Positions 1 to 13,400 of a stretch of DNA of 64,000 bases are shown here, piece by piece. The position numbers were made by a program, and so were the translations under genes. Source of the stretch: Delphinus delphis. Taxonomy: Eukaryota > Chordata > Mammalia > Artiodactyla > Delphinidae. The notes under the pieces are model-generated. The model saw nothing but the letters and a program-made list of their open reading frames with translations, did not search any database and had not been told where the DNA came from. Each line of letters begins with the position of its first letter. The stretch's first letter is position 1. The stretch covers positions 44,048,006 through 44,112,005 of the forward strand of contig NC_082684.1 of assembly GCF_949987515.2 (NCBI RefSeq), read 5' to 3'.

Positions 1-559
1 GGAAGTAAAAACATGTGTAAATGTGTTGAAATTGTGTATTTTGGTAGTACAGTCTCTACATTTTCATAAATTAAAAAAAAATTATAGGATGGGAGCTTAG
101 TTGGGAGTCAAAGTAAGAAAAGATATATTAATATATAAGATCCTTCTTATACTTTTAATTTCTTGATACAATGGTAAGGTGAAGAAATCATAGAGTCCCA
201 TAGAAGTAAAAATGTATTATGATATTGAGGCTAACTTTGAAAGCAGAACAATACCTGCGTCTCTATTAAGTAAACCTAAGAGGTGGGGTTTATTTAAGTG
301 GTTGACTGAATTTTTTAAATTCTGAATTTCCAGATGACCACCTCCACCAACTAGTTCCTTTGCTTCAGCTAGAGTACCGTTCATAGGCATAGATTATTTA
401 TAGTGAACAATTACCCCATATTCACTTTCCTAAGATAAAGAAGGGATATAATTAGGCTAGATAACATCCCTATAATACTATAAAAATTACCAAAATTATG
501 GTCATTGAGTTTCATTCTTATGGAGCAAGTAAAAGCAATTTTTAAAAATGACTGATTGA
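1..559. other. Unclassified intergenic DNA
   Basis: AT-rich. No gene, RNA gene or recognisable repeat seen. Confidence 0.5.
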
Positions 560-772
560 GGGCTTCCCTGGTGGCGCAGTGGTTGAGAGTCCACCTGTCG
601 ATGCAGGGGACACGGGTTCGTGCCCCGGTCCGGGAAGATCCCACATGCCGCAGAGCGGCTGGGCCCGTGAGCCATGGCCGCTGGGCCTGTGCGTCCGGAG
701 CCTGTGCTCCGCAGCAGGAGAGGCCACAGCAGTGAGAGGTCTGTGTACCGCAAAAAAAAAAAAAAAAAAAAA
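560..772 (+). mobile_element. CHR-type SINE, short form
   Basis: About 190-base tRNA-derived SINE starting GGGCTTCCCTGGTGGCGCAG, with internal A-box/B-box-like sequence and an A tail to 772. Flanks share a weak GACTGA repeat. It lies in intergenic DNA. Confidence 0.9.
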
Positions 773-3302
773 GACTGAAATTAATACTCCTTATGAGGGA
801 AAACTGAAAATAAGTGCATAATTAAGCATATACAAAGAAAAACATCTTATTCAATAATTGTAATAGAACAATTAAATTTATATTGACTTTAACATCAATG
901 ACAAACATATGTTCAAACATTATTGTCAATTACCTACAGCATCACATTGTTATTGACAATTATTAGTCATAGCAAGACAAGCATTTTCATCAATACAAAA
1001 TATCATGGAAAATGTCACAGAATGCAAAATAACACTTTGCAGTTGTCTAGTTCTTTTTGTTTATCAAAGTGTTTTCACATTTGCTATATTATTTTATTCT
1101 CAATTTTTAATAATGAATTTTTTTATACCTCACGCATTTGCACATAATTAAAAATTTCTTTCCACTGAAGAAAAACTAACCAAATATCCAAAAACTCTTC
1201 TACCAGTTTTTTTTAACCTAAGTTGTTTTTCAAATGTTGCTCCTTTGATTAACTCCTGTCTCACTGTCTCTGCTTTCCCTTGTTTTATCCTCTGGGAAAT
1301 ATGCTGCTTCAGGAAAATCTTTATCCTCATGATCAGAATTCTTTCATGTTTTCTTTCCTTCTCCCATTGAAAAGGACCACTTAAAGTCTTCCTTGGTAAC
1401 TATGGCATATTCTTCTTTGTATTATGACATCGATCATATTGTTTTGCCACCAGATGTATTGTATCGATACTACTCAGGCTATTTCCTGTATTTCCCTAAT
1501 TTGTACCTTTCACTCAACATAACATGGAGCAGAGACAATAAAGATTCAGTAAGGAATCAAGTTTAAAATCAATTGTGTTTGCTTTATGATAAAGGCTGTA
1601 TCTATTTGTTCTGATTTCTTTTAAGACATCAGAAACACTATATTCTATACTTTCATGTTTTTATTACAACTATTCCTTGGTTGAAACAGCTGTAAAGTAC
1701 ATATAACAGTATGTACTTAATAAGTTGTTGTTAGCATAGAAATATCCTTAAGATACTATCTGCTGAATTGTCATTAAAATGAGTCACCAGTCTACATGAA
1801 ACCAGACCTACCAAGATGATTACTTGTCTTATTTTTACACTTCTTCATTTAACATTTCCTCTGCCCAAACTAACATCTTATTTATTTTTGTGATGTTTTT
1901 ACTGGGACAGTGGTATCAGTTACTTCTCCAGATTTATTGGTTTATAAAATCTTAGAACATCTGTGTTGAGTCTATTGGCTGGTATGACTGTACAAGTTAG
2001 AAGAACTTATAATCTCATTAGTACTATATTTGTTCAAGATCTGTGCATTCTCTATATGTTCAGTTGTTTAGTTGTACTCAGAAACCAGATTATCTACTAT
2101 GTTATTCTTGATGTCATCTTGTGTACAAATTACCCAACCATGAATTTCCATGGAAATTATTTGTGGCAAATGTTGACTTGTATCGGCCAGAGCCTTTTGC
2201 TTCCACCACTGCCATTGGTGCCCCTTGCATGTCTCACGATGACTGTTATAGTTCATGCTGAGGAAATGTGTGATTGACCATGAAAAAACACAGCGTCATT
2301 TTGACTTGTTTTATCTTTTTGAATTGCACTCTGTGAATGACTTGCTAAAACATATGTGGATTACTAGATCTACTATGAAATATCTATGCTGTTAGCCCTT
2401 TCACACTGTATTTTCTTAACACGTTGTGGGAATAGGCTATAAGGGTGGATTTTAAGAGATAGTAATTGTTGCAAGGGTGGTCACCACCGTACTATAAACT
2501 TCTTTACTGTCTTTACATGTTATAGTCACAGGCGATATTTGAACTTAATCCAGTGCCATTTCCATCTTGTTCAAATGAGAAAATGGCTCCTGTGGGAATT
2601 CTTTGACTGTTTCCACCTGCTACAGGGTATTAGCAGATTAGACCAAACATTGGGAGGTGCCCTGTGTCATCTAAGCGAACAACAGCACATTTGTTTGCCT
2701 TTCTACCTTCAAGGATATTTGAAGGTCAACTTCTGAAGAGAGTGTTTTATGAACATAAAAACAGCCATGTTCTTGTGTAGAAATGGACAGATACTTGACC
2801 CAAAGGAGGATCTTCCAACCATATAACTACAAATAGGAAAGAAAGCCTAACATGACAGTTTTCTTTGTGTCTGCTTTTTCAGCATGCTGAGGGCTTCAAC
2901 CACCCCTAGACATCTCCCGCCCGGGGAGCGCCTGTCTTAGAGATGCCCAGGATTACATTGGAGCTGTGAACAGCGGTCAGCGCTCTTATCCTACAATTGA
3001 CACAGGAGAAAATCCAAAAGAAGAAGTGGTGGAAGAAGTGTTTTTTCTTTCCACAATTTTGCATTCTATAAAGGCTTGAAATGTGCAGGTTTCTCAATAC
3101 TGTTTCTACACTGATAAATGACAATATAATAGCAATTAAATCATTCAATGGGTGGTATTCCTGGAATTTCTCATGTCCCCAATGCAGAAAGGATGGTAAG
3201 GATCTGCAGAAATCATGCAACTGGTCTTTATTTCCTTTTCCATAAAATGGAAAGCATAATGGGTAACTCATTCTTATGTAATAGGATGTTTTATACACAT
3301 TT
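773..3302. other. Unclassified intergenic DNA
   Basis: No recognisable repeat or coding exon. Open frames at 923, 1963 and 2539 lack splice context and family resemblance. Confidence 0.5.
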
Positions 3303-3318
3303 AAGAAATGTTCACTGG

Positions 3319-3647
3319 GGACTTCCCTGGTGGCACAGTGGTTAAGAATCCGCCTGCCAATGCAGGGGACACGGGTTCAATCCCTGGTCCGGGAAGGTCC
3401 CACATGCTGCGGAGCAAATAAGTCCGTGTGCCACAACTACTGAGCCTGTGCTCTACGAGCCTCAACTACTGAGCCTGCACGCCTAGAGCCCCTGCTCCGC
3501 AACAAGAGAAGCCACTGCAATGAGAAGCCCACGCACTGCAACGAAGAGTAGCCCACGCTCGCTGCAACTAGAGAGAGCCTGCGCCCAGCAACGAAGACCC
3601 AACGCAGCCAAAAATAAATAAATAAATAAATTTATAAAAAGAAATAA
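3319..3647 (+). mobile_element. CHR-type SINE, long form
   Basis: Long form with repeated CACAACTACTGAGCC-like modules and an (AAAT)n tail. A 16-base target-site duplication flanks it at 3303-3318 and 3648-3663 with one mismatch. Confidence 0.9.
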
Positions 3648-3663
3648 AAGAAATGTTCATTGG

Positions 3664-5301
3664 AGAAATGAATCCTATGGGCAGACAGCTCTTAAGATCC
3701 ATAAATATCTTATTATGCTTGACATCCGTAATACTAGATGAAAGAAAATGCTTTTTCTTTTTACTTTCTTATTGAAGAAAACTGGTATTTTTAAAAAGTT
3801 GATATACCATGACAGCTGGCAGAAGACACTCAAAAGTGTGCTCTGTGAGGATTAGCATTACAGTAAACAGTAAATGGGTAATTGAAAGAGTGACTTGTTT
3901 GGGTTGTCAAAGGGTTTTGTGAGAGATGTAAGTGCTAATATTAGAGGCACATGGCTAATTCCATATGCCTCCAGAAAAAGGAGACTGCACTTGGGTTTGC
4001 TTATTGAAGAAGAAATTATTTTAAACAGTTGTGTCATGCCTCATTTTGTAGTTCATTAAAAAAAAAAAAAAAAAGCTTAGCTTAAAATCGGTGAAGCCTG
4101 AGGAATAAAATCTCCATATGAATAAACATTCAAATATGTTTCTTGTCGAGAAACAAGGACCTTCAGTGACCAGGGTCCTGTCTTCTTGCTGTGGAGAGTT
4201 TTCCAGGTGTCCAGAGGAGGAGATGTGGCCAAGCTTCAGCTGGACGCAGGTGTAGCCACTCTTCCACGGAGAAGGAACAATGTCCGGAGTTAGCCGACAC
4301 TGGTTTGTCATACCCCATGGTGACTGCCCGTCGTTTGCCGGCTTTTGTCTATTCTTTGTGTACTGCTTGACTCAGCTTGAGCCAAAGAATCAGCAGCTAA
4401 AGTTGGAGGCTACCTTTCTGCAGAGAGCGTAATGTTTGATGTTTCTGGACATTTTTGCAACACATAACCCCTACCCCGAGCTCCTGCTGCCTTACAAGCA
4501 CTTCTCACATGAAAGTACAAGACTTTAAAACGGTACCTTCCACACACTATACTCCCATTTAGGAGGCAAGCGGACAGTGTTACAGTGTTTTCTGACAGCT
4601 GGCTGTCCATCTGGTGTTTGATGTGTGGCAGAAAAGCACGGTGGGGTAATAAGGGAGATGCTGTTTCTCTAGGTGACAACCTGGCGTTCCTGAGAGCAGA
4701 CTCCCCTGGGCTCCCTGACCTTCTGCACAGCACGCTGCCTCTCCCCACAGGACCCTAGACTGTCTTCTTAGTGCAGTGCAGCTAAGCTCTTTCTATGTGC
4801 CTACCTGGCTTTTCATTGATTCACAATTTCTTGATGACAACAAATATTTCAACCACTTTATGATGGTGCTGTCAGCATGAATGCGTTGGTAAAGGTTTTT
4901 AACAATTCCATTCTTTTTCAATTTTTATTTGTGCCTGAAATTCTCCTTTATTATTATTCGTGAACAGCTTCTGGTCTTTCCATTACATTTACGTTAGACA
5001 AAAAGCTATCACCTTGCAAACTGTGTCAGGCCAAAGATAAATTTTTTTAAACTTTGATAATTTTCAGTTTACTATGCTTGAAGTTTATAAATAGTTCAGA
5101 TATATGAACACACATTGCTATATTATGCATACCCAGTTTAAGAATTGTTCAGAGAGGTATCTTCAAAAACAATTACGTTAAAAAAATCTGTACTTAGTGT
5201 CTACAAAATGTTTTGCCTATGGACTGAGTGGACCATTCACTGCCACGTTCTTGTACCTTTCAGCAACCTTTCTCAGAGCCACCAGCAGACTTCCCCTTAT
5301 G
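3664..5301. other. Unclassified intergenic DNA
   Basis: Includes an A run at 4058-4074 and somewhat GC-richer sequence at 4140-4760. Nothing identifiable. Confidence 0.5.
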
Positions 5302-5424
5302 TCTTTTCTTTTTTCTTTTGATCACACTGCGCCGTATGCAGGATTCCCTGACCAAGGATCCAACCTGCGGCCCCCCTGCAGTGGAAGCTCGGAGTCTTAA
5401 CTACAGGACCGCCAGGGAAGTCCT
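5302..5424 (-). mobile_element. Older CHR-related SINE fragment
   Basis: Minus-strand copy: the head reads ACTTCCCTGGCGGTCCTG and the tail is a T/C-rich stretch at 5302-5320. More diverged and shorter than the other copies, so probably an older subfamily. Confidence 0.7.
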
Positions 5425-5466
5425 AGACTTCACCTTATGTTTTATTGGCCAAAAGAGCATTGCTTG

Positions 5467-5670
5467 GGCTTCCCTGGTGGCACAGTGGTTGAGAGTCCGC
5501 CTGCCGATGCGGGGGACACGGGTTCGTGCCCTGGTCCGGGAGGATCCCACATGCCGCGGAGTGGCTGGGCCCGTGAGCCATGGCCGCTGAGCCTGCGCAT
5601 CCGGAGCCTGTGCTCCGCAACGGGTGAGGCCACAACGGTGAGAGCCCCGCATACCGCAAAAAAAAAAAAA
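5467..5670 (+). mobile_element. CHR-type SINE, short form
   Basis: Short form with A tail, flanked by a perfect 16-base duplication (AAAAGAGCATTGCTTG) at 5451-5466 and 5671-5686. Low divergence suggests fairly recent insertion. Confidence 0.93.
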
Positions 5671-5686
5671 AAAAGAGCATTGCTTG

Positions 5687-6964
5687 CCCATGCCTAGGCC
5701 AAACCTGACAAAAGGATGGTGCCACGATAATTAACTTATATCAATCAAGACTCACCATCTAGGCTTGGAGCTGGTGCTAGCCCCTCCTGAAGGACATGGC
5801 TTCCCGGAAGAGGGCAGACACCTGAAAGAAGTCAGAATTCATAGGAGGAAGAAAGGGTGTAGGAAAAGGGGGGTCCAGAGTAAAGTTGATAGGCAAGGTC
5901 ACCTGTACACCCTATGCATAGAGTATAACAGTGCCCACGTCCTTGATTATATTTTAAGTGCAACTGAAATGTTTGCCTGTGATGGCTCCTGTTATATAGT
6001 CCCATCTCTTCTCAACTACCAAAATCAATAGTGAATTTATTGTGTATTTCTGTGGGGGGAGGTGAGAGCAGGGGAATGGAACAAAGTCCAATTAAACTCA
6101 GTTACTGCTAGTAGCTCCCCCAATATGCGTTCTCTCCTCTGCCTAAGGGCTCATTTGAATTAAGTCTGAGTATTGAAATTACTAGTGTTCAGAAGTATGA
6201 ATTAGACGGGCTTCCCAGGGAAACTATAACTATTCCTTACTCATGGTTGACCAGCAGGATCCCTGAAGAGTAAAAACAGAGCAAACAAATTGGCATTTAG
6301 AATTTAGGGCATTTTGATGAACCACATAGACTCTTTGCCACACATAAATTTTGGGGTGAGGAAGGAAGCCAACATACGAAAAAAGATGAAGAAAACTGGA
6401 TGGAAGAAAATGGCAATGAATGAAAGGTGGAAGAGAGACAGTAACAGTGCACATATGTGAGAGGGAGGGAAGGAGCTGCGTGCTTTTGTCACTATTATGT
6501 TGCTATGGTAATGAAGCAAAATTGGGCTGATGCTGCTCTACTGGTTTTGTTTTGAATGAGAGACCAACTCTGAGCAAGCAGAATGACAAATGAAGTCTTC
6601 AGTAAGCCTAAAAGACAGTCTAACTGTATTTCATCTAAAATTTCAATGTAAACTTTATAAGAACTCCTACGTTCCTTTGAAATAATAAAATCTAAAAAGA
6701 TTCTGAAGACTTACACAGTCATATTAAAGTTTCTTTTTGTGATTTAACAGTGAATGAAAACTTCTCAATTATAAAATACATGTTTGCTGCAGAAAAAAAT
6801 TTAAATAAATAAACAAAAATAGCAGATGATAAAGAAAAAAGGGCACCTGATCCTGGCTGTTAATGTTTTCATGTGTAGCTCTTCAGTCTTTTCATTTATA
6901 TGTTTTTACCAATTGGGATTGTACTTTATTTTTGTATGTTGAATATTTAGGTTAATTCTAGTTT
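5687..6964. other. Unclassified intergenic DNA
   Basis: No gene or clear repeat recognised. Confidence 0.5.
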
Positions 6965-7345
6965 TTCACTGTCTTAGCTTGGGCTTCTATAACAAATTAC
7001 CATAGGGTGGGTGGCTTATACGACAAATATTTATTATTTCTCACAGTTCTGGAGGTTAGGAAGTCCAAGATCAAAGTGTCAGCAAATTCAGTGTCTGGTG
7101 AGAGCGGGCAATGTCTCCTTGGTTTGCAGACAGCCACCTTCTGATTGTATCCTTACGTGGCACAGAGTAGAGAGAAAGAGAGGGCAAGCTCTCTTGCCTC
7201 TTCTTATAAGGGCACTACTCCCATTCATGAGAGCCCCATTCTCCTGACCTAATCACCTCCCAAAGGCCCCACTTCCAAATGCCGGGGGTTAGGGCTTCAA
7301 CATTTGAAGTTTGGAGGAGTACAGATATTCAGTCCATAGCACACT
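6965..7345. mobile_element. Ancient interspersed repeat (TATAACAAATTACCATAG type)
   Basis: Typical text of a common old mammalian repeat: CACAGTTCTGGAGG, GTGTCTGGTGAGAGC, TCACCTCCCAAAGGCCCCAC, TATTCAGTCCATAGCA. I am not sure of the family name (LTR/MaLR-like). The open frame at 7011 is part of it. Confidence 0.6.
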
Positions 7346-9299
7346 GTTATAAATAATGTTTCAAGGGAAAAATTTTACATACTTTTTTGTGTACCTCCAT
7401 AAATTACCTACAGCTACTTGTGGCATATTGTAGACATTCAACAAATAGGAATTATCATTTTCACTAACAACCACACCTAAGTTTAGTGTGGTCAATAATT
7501 ATTTGTTGACTTATCAACTGGGGTTCCTTTTCGAATACTACGGAAGGTGCCCTGTAGGGATCCTGTTCAAGTGTATGACTGGAGGGATTAGCAAGCCTTC
7601 TGCCGGAGGGTCCCACAAGGCAGCATTTACTTCTCCATGACTTTCAAACCTGATGCTTTGCAGAACCTGCAACAACCTATGCAGTCAGCATCTGGACATG
7701 CCAACTCACATAACTAAACTCACGGTAGAGATGGCTAAATTAATACCAAAATTTTAATTGGCAATGAGAAATATAACTGCTAGGGAGATGGTGCATTTCC
7801 ATCTGCACAACCAGTATTTTCTCCTTTTATAGTCAAACAACAACTGCCCACCGAAAATCACAAGTTTACTAACAAACAGAATCAGATGAGATGTATGTAG
7901 CCTTGTTATTCAGAGAGGTCACTCTCTTTCCTGGACATTTCATACAGCCTATCTCCAGTTTTAGTACCATATAATTCACTATATAAGTTTACCCTTTCTA
8001 AACACAATTTCCATATCACCTTGATTGGAACTGTGGGGATTTCTAATTGTGGGGGTTTAAGTCACACACTTATAGACAAAGTCTTGGTTTACTTCTTCAG
8101 ATGGCTGTTCATTTTATGTGGATATCACTAGTTAACTCTAGGTAACTGGGTAACCTTATTTTTCTTTATCACCATATTCATCAATGGTCCCTGTTGGTTG
8201 GGCACTTTGGCAGAGAGAATAAAAAGGTTTTAGTCTATTTATTAAAATGCTTACAGAATAAAAAATTTAAAGGCTATGGATATATCTTGAAATATTTGCT
8301 TGACAGATATTTACTGATTACTTAATGAAAAAGAAAATAAATGGAGTAACTCCTCAAGTCCAGGAACTGTGGATTTCTCTAATGACACAGTGAAGCTGCC
8401 ATTTTATAATTGTGGTAACTTTCACTGGCACTTCCAAATTTCCTAGGAGGAGAGGATTTGGCCAAGAACTCAACCTCACTTTAAAACAACTTGGTTTGGG
8501 GCTATGCAGAGGTAGTTGTGGGCCAATAAGCTGAGCATCATCTGAACTAGGGGTTTGGGGGAGGACATATCACAGAGTATGTGAACATTCAGGTCTGAGT
8601 CCAAAAGACAATTCAGGATGGTCGTGGTCCATCCTCAAGCTGGTCAGTGTCTTCTATGAGTTTCTTGTGATCCTGTATGAACCTACAATCAGACCAAAAA
8701 TGATGACCTGTGTGGTCCAGACTGGATAGGGAAGGAAGTAAAGCTGGGAGGAGGATGGTATAATGGGGAGATGGGCAGGGACTGCAGACTGGAGTCCTTG
8801 ATGAACTTCAAGATTAGGTTAAGTGTGAGTATGAGACTGAGGCTGATGGAGACATGTGAGATGAGAAAAGGCAGTGATGGGAGAATGGAATTTCTGGTGT
8901 GGACGAGTTCCAGAATTATTAATTTTCAGGATGTGGTCATGAGAATGAGTTCTTACCAGAAGATAATGAATGATGGAAAGAGGGGTGTTGGGGACATTTG
9001 CTGCTTTGCACAGCACTCATATTCTTTGGGAAATAATCCATCCAAGTAAATGGTCCTAGTAGAGGCTGCCAATCATGGCAACCTACTCTCTTGACCACAG
9101 GGTTGGGTGTATCATGAAAGCCCAGCAGAATTCTTCCACAGGACTTTTCAGTACTTGGTTGGGGAAGTGGGTGGAAGACAGGAGAAGAGAGTTCCTCTCT
9201 GGGCACTGAGCTGTGAGGATATGATTCTGGAACAGTGCTCCAGGTGACTCCCAAATCGATATCTCTGCCTCTAATCTCTCCTTTGTCCTCTAGAATCCC
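7346..9299. other. Unclassified intergenic DNA
   Basis: GA-rich part at about 8740-9010. The open frames there show no family resemblance. Confidence 0.5.
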
Positions 9300-10160
9300 T
9301 AAAAACATCTCCATCTGAATTCCTCATTAACCCAGGGCCTCGACAGAATTCTTCATTTCCCCCCACCCAAACTGATCTCCATCCTGCATTGCTGTCAGTA
9401 GCACCAGCCATCCAAGCCAGACATCTGGAAGTCATCCTCAACATCTTCCTCTTCTTCACGCCCAAACGCAAGCAATCCCCAAACCCTGCTAATTCTACTT
9501 TATAAAGATTTGCAAATTTCTTCCCTTCTCTGTCTTTCCACTGCTGTGGCCTTAGTACATATCTTTATTACAGGCTCTTAACTAGTCTTCTGGCCACCAG
9601 TTTTAACAAACCCCTGTCTATTCTGTCCTATTCCCACCCCTACTCTCACCCTGGCTAGAAGGTGCTTTGTCCTTCAGCAGCTCACTCCTGCTCTCTCTGC
9701 AGCCCCTTCTCTGGCCACACCCCTGCTCTGCAGCCACACTGAACAGCTTGCAGTTCCCTGAACCTGCCACTTTCTCTCCCTGCTCCAGGATTTAGCTCAA
9801 AGGCTGCTCACTTTGCCAAAAATGTCCCTTTTTCCTTCTTTCTTCGTGGCTAACTCCTGTTCATGATTTAAGGGGGGACTTGGGTGTTGCTGCTCCAGGC
9901 ATCCTTTGGTGACAGTTTTCAACCTTGGCTCCTTGGTTGAGATCTTCCAGACATGCTCTTACGCCACTGTGGCATATGCGAGCAGAGGATTCGCTGCCCT
10001 GTGTTGTGAAAACAAATTTGTCTTTCTTCCCCATTAAGCTGCAAGTTCTCTGAGGGAAGAGATTGAGTCTTAGGCAAACTTGTATTCCATTTATCCTTAA
10101 TAAACAGGATAATTTATCCTTAATAAACACCTATTGAAGAATAGATAAATGAGTGAATGC
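9300..10160 (+). mobile_element. L2 LINE fragment with 3' end
   Basis: Plus-strand L2 text from about 9310 (TCCATCCTGCATTGC, GGAAGTCATCCTCAACATC) through the 3' end (CTGCAAGTTCTCTGAGGGA). It carries a 23-base tandem duplication near 10089. Diverged. Confidence 0.65.
10089..10130. repeat. 23-base tandem duplication in L2
   Basis: ATTTATCCTTAATAAACA occurs at 10089 and again at 10112, period 23. Confidence 0.85.
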
Positions 10161-10321
10161 AGGGAAGATGCTCACTAATTCTAGTTCTTTGATTCTGTGG
10201 ACCCATTCTCTTCTTGAACAATGATGGTTTTATGAAACATTGCTAGATCGTGTCACGTCTGAACCCTATATCCTCATTAAAATTTCTTTTGCCATCAAAG
10301 CTGGAAAAATAGTCAAATGTC

Positions 10322-10455
10322 TTTGTCTTTACAGATGAGGAAACTAAGGCACAGAGAGGTTGAATGACACTCAAGGGCACACAGCTAGGGTAGGATCCTG
10401 GGCTCCTCTGTCCTGACTCAGTGTTTTTTTTCCCAGCTACTAAGCTGCCTCCCTC
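10322..10455 (+). mobile_element. MIR SINE fragment
   Basis: Core-region text ACAGATGAGGAAACTAAGGC, AGAGAGGTTGAATGAC, CACACAGCTAGG. Confidence 0.8.
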
Positions 10456-13400
10456 AAGCACTTGTAATTTCAAATACTTTTGATCTTGTTTCTTTGAGGA
10501 ATGTGTTGAGTGCTTCTAGCCTCAGGAAATAAACGCTCCTACCTGCAGACAGCTCCCGGGAGATATCTGACTCCTTTCTGAAATGATGTTACTCTGTATT
10601 TCAGGTAGGAGGGTTAAACAAAGTGTTTCCAATTCAGCTGCCCCTGGCCTCCTCCAAGCACTTCAAAAATTCTAAGGAAAGTCTGCTTCTTCTCTCTGAC
10701 TGGAAACGTGAACATGGTCTCTGAGACAGGATCCACTTGGTTGTGTAATGCGCCCCCTGGTAGGTTTCTATAAAAACCATTTACAAGTTAGTCATGAAAC
10801 TAAAGTATGTGGTGCTGGAGGTGGTGGGATGGGTGTTCAGAAAGTAAAGCAAAGCTGTGAGTTGTTTCTATGATTGCTTCCCACAGTAATTTAGGCTTCT
10901 ATTCCAGCCAAGCCTAGTTTGAGTCCTTGCTTCTGTTTCCTTCTTTCTTCCATTCTATGACTCTGCCCCCATCTGTTAAAATGATCACTCCTGATTTTTC
11001 TTCAGCTTATTTCTCTGATCACTATACTTATTGCTTGTGACATTTAAACATGTTTTAGCTAGTCAGCTTGACGGAGGTTTCCTTTAGTTATGTAACATAA
11101 GCCAGTTTAAATATTTGATGTATTTGAATTGCTGAATTCAAAATACTGTTGGGCATTTCACATTAATTTTAAGAAGATGCTTTATAGATGACTAGTCTGT
11201 TTGTCAAATTATTGCCTTTTACCGTTTCTTAAAAGTTTTCATATTTCTTCTTGTAAGTGTTTATTAAGGATGGTTACTCACCCAAAGAATAATGGAAAAA
11301 AAAAAAGCCATAAACCTGAACAGGAAGGGCCAAGCGGATGGTGAAGACCTTCCATCTTACCCAGGCTTCTCTCGGTTCCACTTTGAACCTTAGATAACAC
11401 GCTGTTTGTATATATGGGTGTGTGTATGTATGTTTATGTATACAGATGTATAAATTTAGCCACCATGCATACTTGTTGGGGTGTCAGATCAAAGCACCCT
11501 CCAAAACATTCTCTACTAAGGACAGGAACAATTTTGAGCACTGTGGGGGAAATTCCAAGGAAGCCTAATTAAAATCCTTGACAGAGCAGATACTGCTTTT
11601 TCATGTCAGGTATTTATCACAGAATTTTAGCTTTCTTTTAAAAAAGGGCACTCTAAATATTTACTAATAAAACATTCTGAATCAATTTCTTCCTCTTTAA
11701 AAATTCTAGGTGATGAACATGAGGACTGTGATTACGCAGTACTGGAGAAGAAATGATTTGGGGATTGATGCACATGAATTCCATGGCGGCTCCACCTGCC
11801 AGGTGGAGGTCTGAGCATCTTCACAAATCCATTCTCCCTACCCATCCTTCCTTGCAGCCTCCAAGAATGCCTGCCCAGGCAGCCTCAAGCTTCCGGTAGG
11901 GGTTGCTGTTGTCTAATACAAGGCCTATTGTTCTCAATAGAATTTGGTTATCGCTTCAAATCATTGCTAACCTTTGCCCTTTCCCAGGATTTAATCTGTT
12001 TAAATTAATATTGGTTATTTGCTCTTGAGTTTACTGTGAATTTAATCTTATATTACTGTTTAGTACATTAAAGTGCTACTTTGGTTGCTACCACTACACT
12101 GATTAGCATTAATTTTCCCCAGAATGTGTTCTGAATATCAGTGAACTTGTTCAGAAGGAATGATAATTTTATTATTTTTAAAACAGTGAAATATTTGATT
12201 ACTTTATAAAATGCATGAAGTAAATTTTGATGAGATCGGTTCTAGAATCAAACTAAGACTTTCAGAAGAATTGAAACACTCGTCTTCACATACAAGTTTT
12301 GCCTTTAAAATTTTATTTTCCTGCTGGTAGAGATGCATTATATTTGCATTTTTGAGCCTGAATAATTTTAATTCCATTTTTATTATACAAACCCAAGAGG
12401 AACATTTACTTTGTTTTCACTGATTAGTTATACAATTATTCTTTTCAGATACTACATGAACCATGAACCATAATATTATATTCCCTGCTAATACACTTTG
12501 GCAAAAGTATTTACATGAAAACACAATACGTAAATGTAATGACTTTCTCAAATGAGCACACTGTTGCCATGAAGCAATCACCTTTAGTTTAATACAAGTA
12601 AAATTCATTAATTTTTCTCAGTTAGCAAGCCGACTTTTCTAAATGAACTAGTGAAGGAAAAACATTGCCTGTTTTATCCTAACCCAGCTGATTTGCCTTT
12701 TATTACCAGATGCCTATTTGGGGAGGAGAAAAAAAAAAAAGAAGTCTTTAATTTTAATAAACTTGATGCAATGCTGACTCCTACGGGATTAGGTATGGTT
12801 CTGATATACTTAGTTTCTTTTTGGTTAGTTTCAAAGTAAAAGTTAGATTCAAAGCAAAAGGCTTTGAAGCCAAGATACTACCTTCAAGACTCTCAAACGT
12901 TGAAAAGAACTTGGAGACCCAAATGAACAAATCCTTTGAATTGCAAAACTTAACTTACACAAAAGAATATTTTATTTTTTCCCTTTCATTAAAATGTTTA
13001 AATCCCATCATAAGTCTAATAACCAGATTATGTCATTTGACACAGACAGTTGAGTTGAGCCTTGTATCTGTAAATACAAATGTAGGTTTTTGGAAAAAAA
13101 TACAGTTAACTTTGCATTCACATTTATATAGTATAGATTTCAGACTAAGTTAACTGCCCCTTTCTGAAGTAATTTTTTACTTGTAGTGTTGGTTATTCAC
13201 TTTATGTGTAGAGTAAAAACATATTTTTTTCCACGTTAAGATAAGTTTAAAAAAATGACACTAGCTATGCACATACTGAATAACTCAGGGTATGGGATTT
13301 ATAAAATCTGTTAGCTATTCCTAATAAAAATGCAAAGACTAAGAATGCTAACGATCTTATATATTTGTGAGGCTCCTGCTCTTAAAATACTTAATATCAC

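Noticed and set aside
560..660. tRNA gene-like A and B boxes in SINE heads
   Set aside because: They are the tRNA-derived promoters of SINEs; no functional tRNA fold or anticodon loop is supported.
5401..5725. Overlapping open frames of 60-120 codons on both strands
   Set aside because: They are translations of the CHR SINE; the same frames recur at 500-820, 24627-24964, 26693-27112, 45478-45795, 46342-46728 and 62081-62356.
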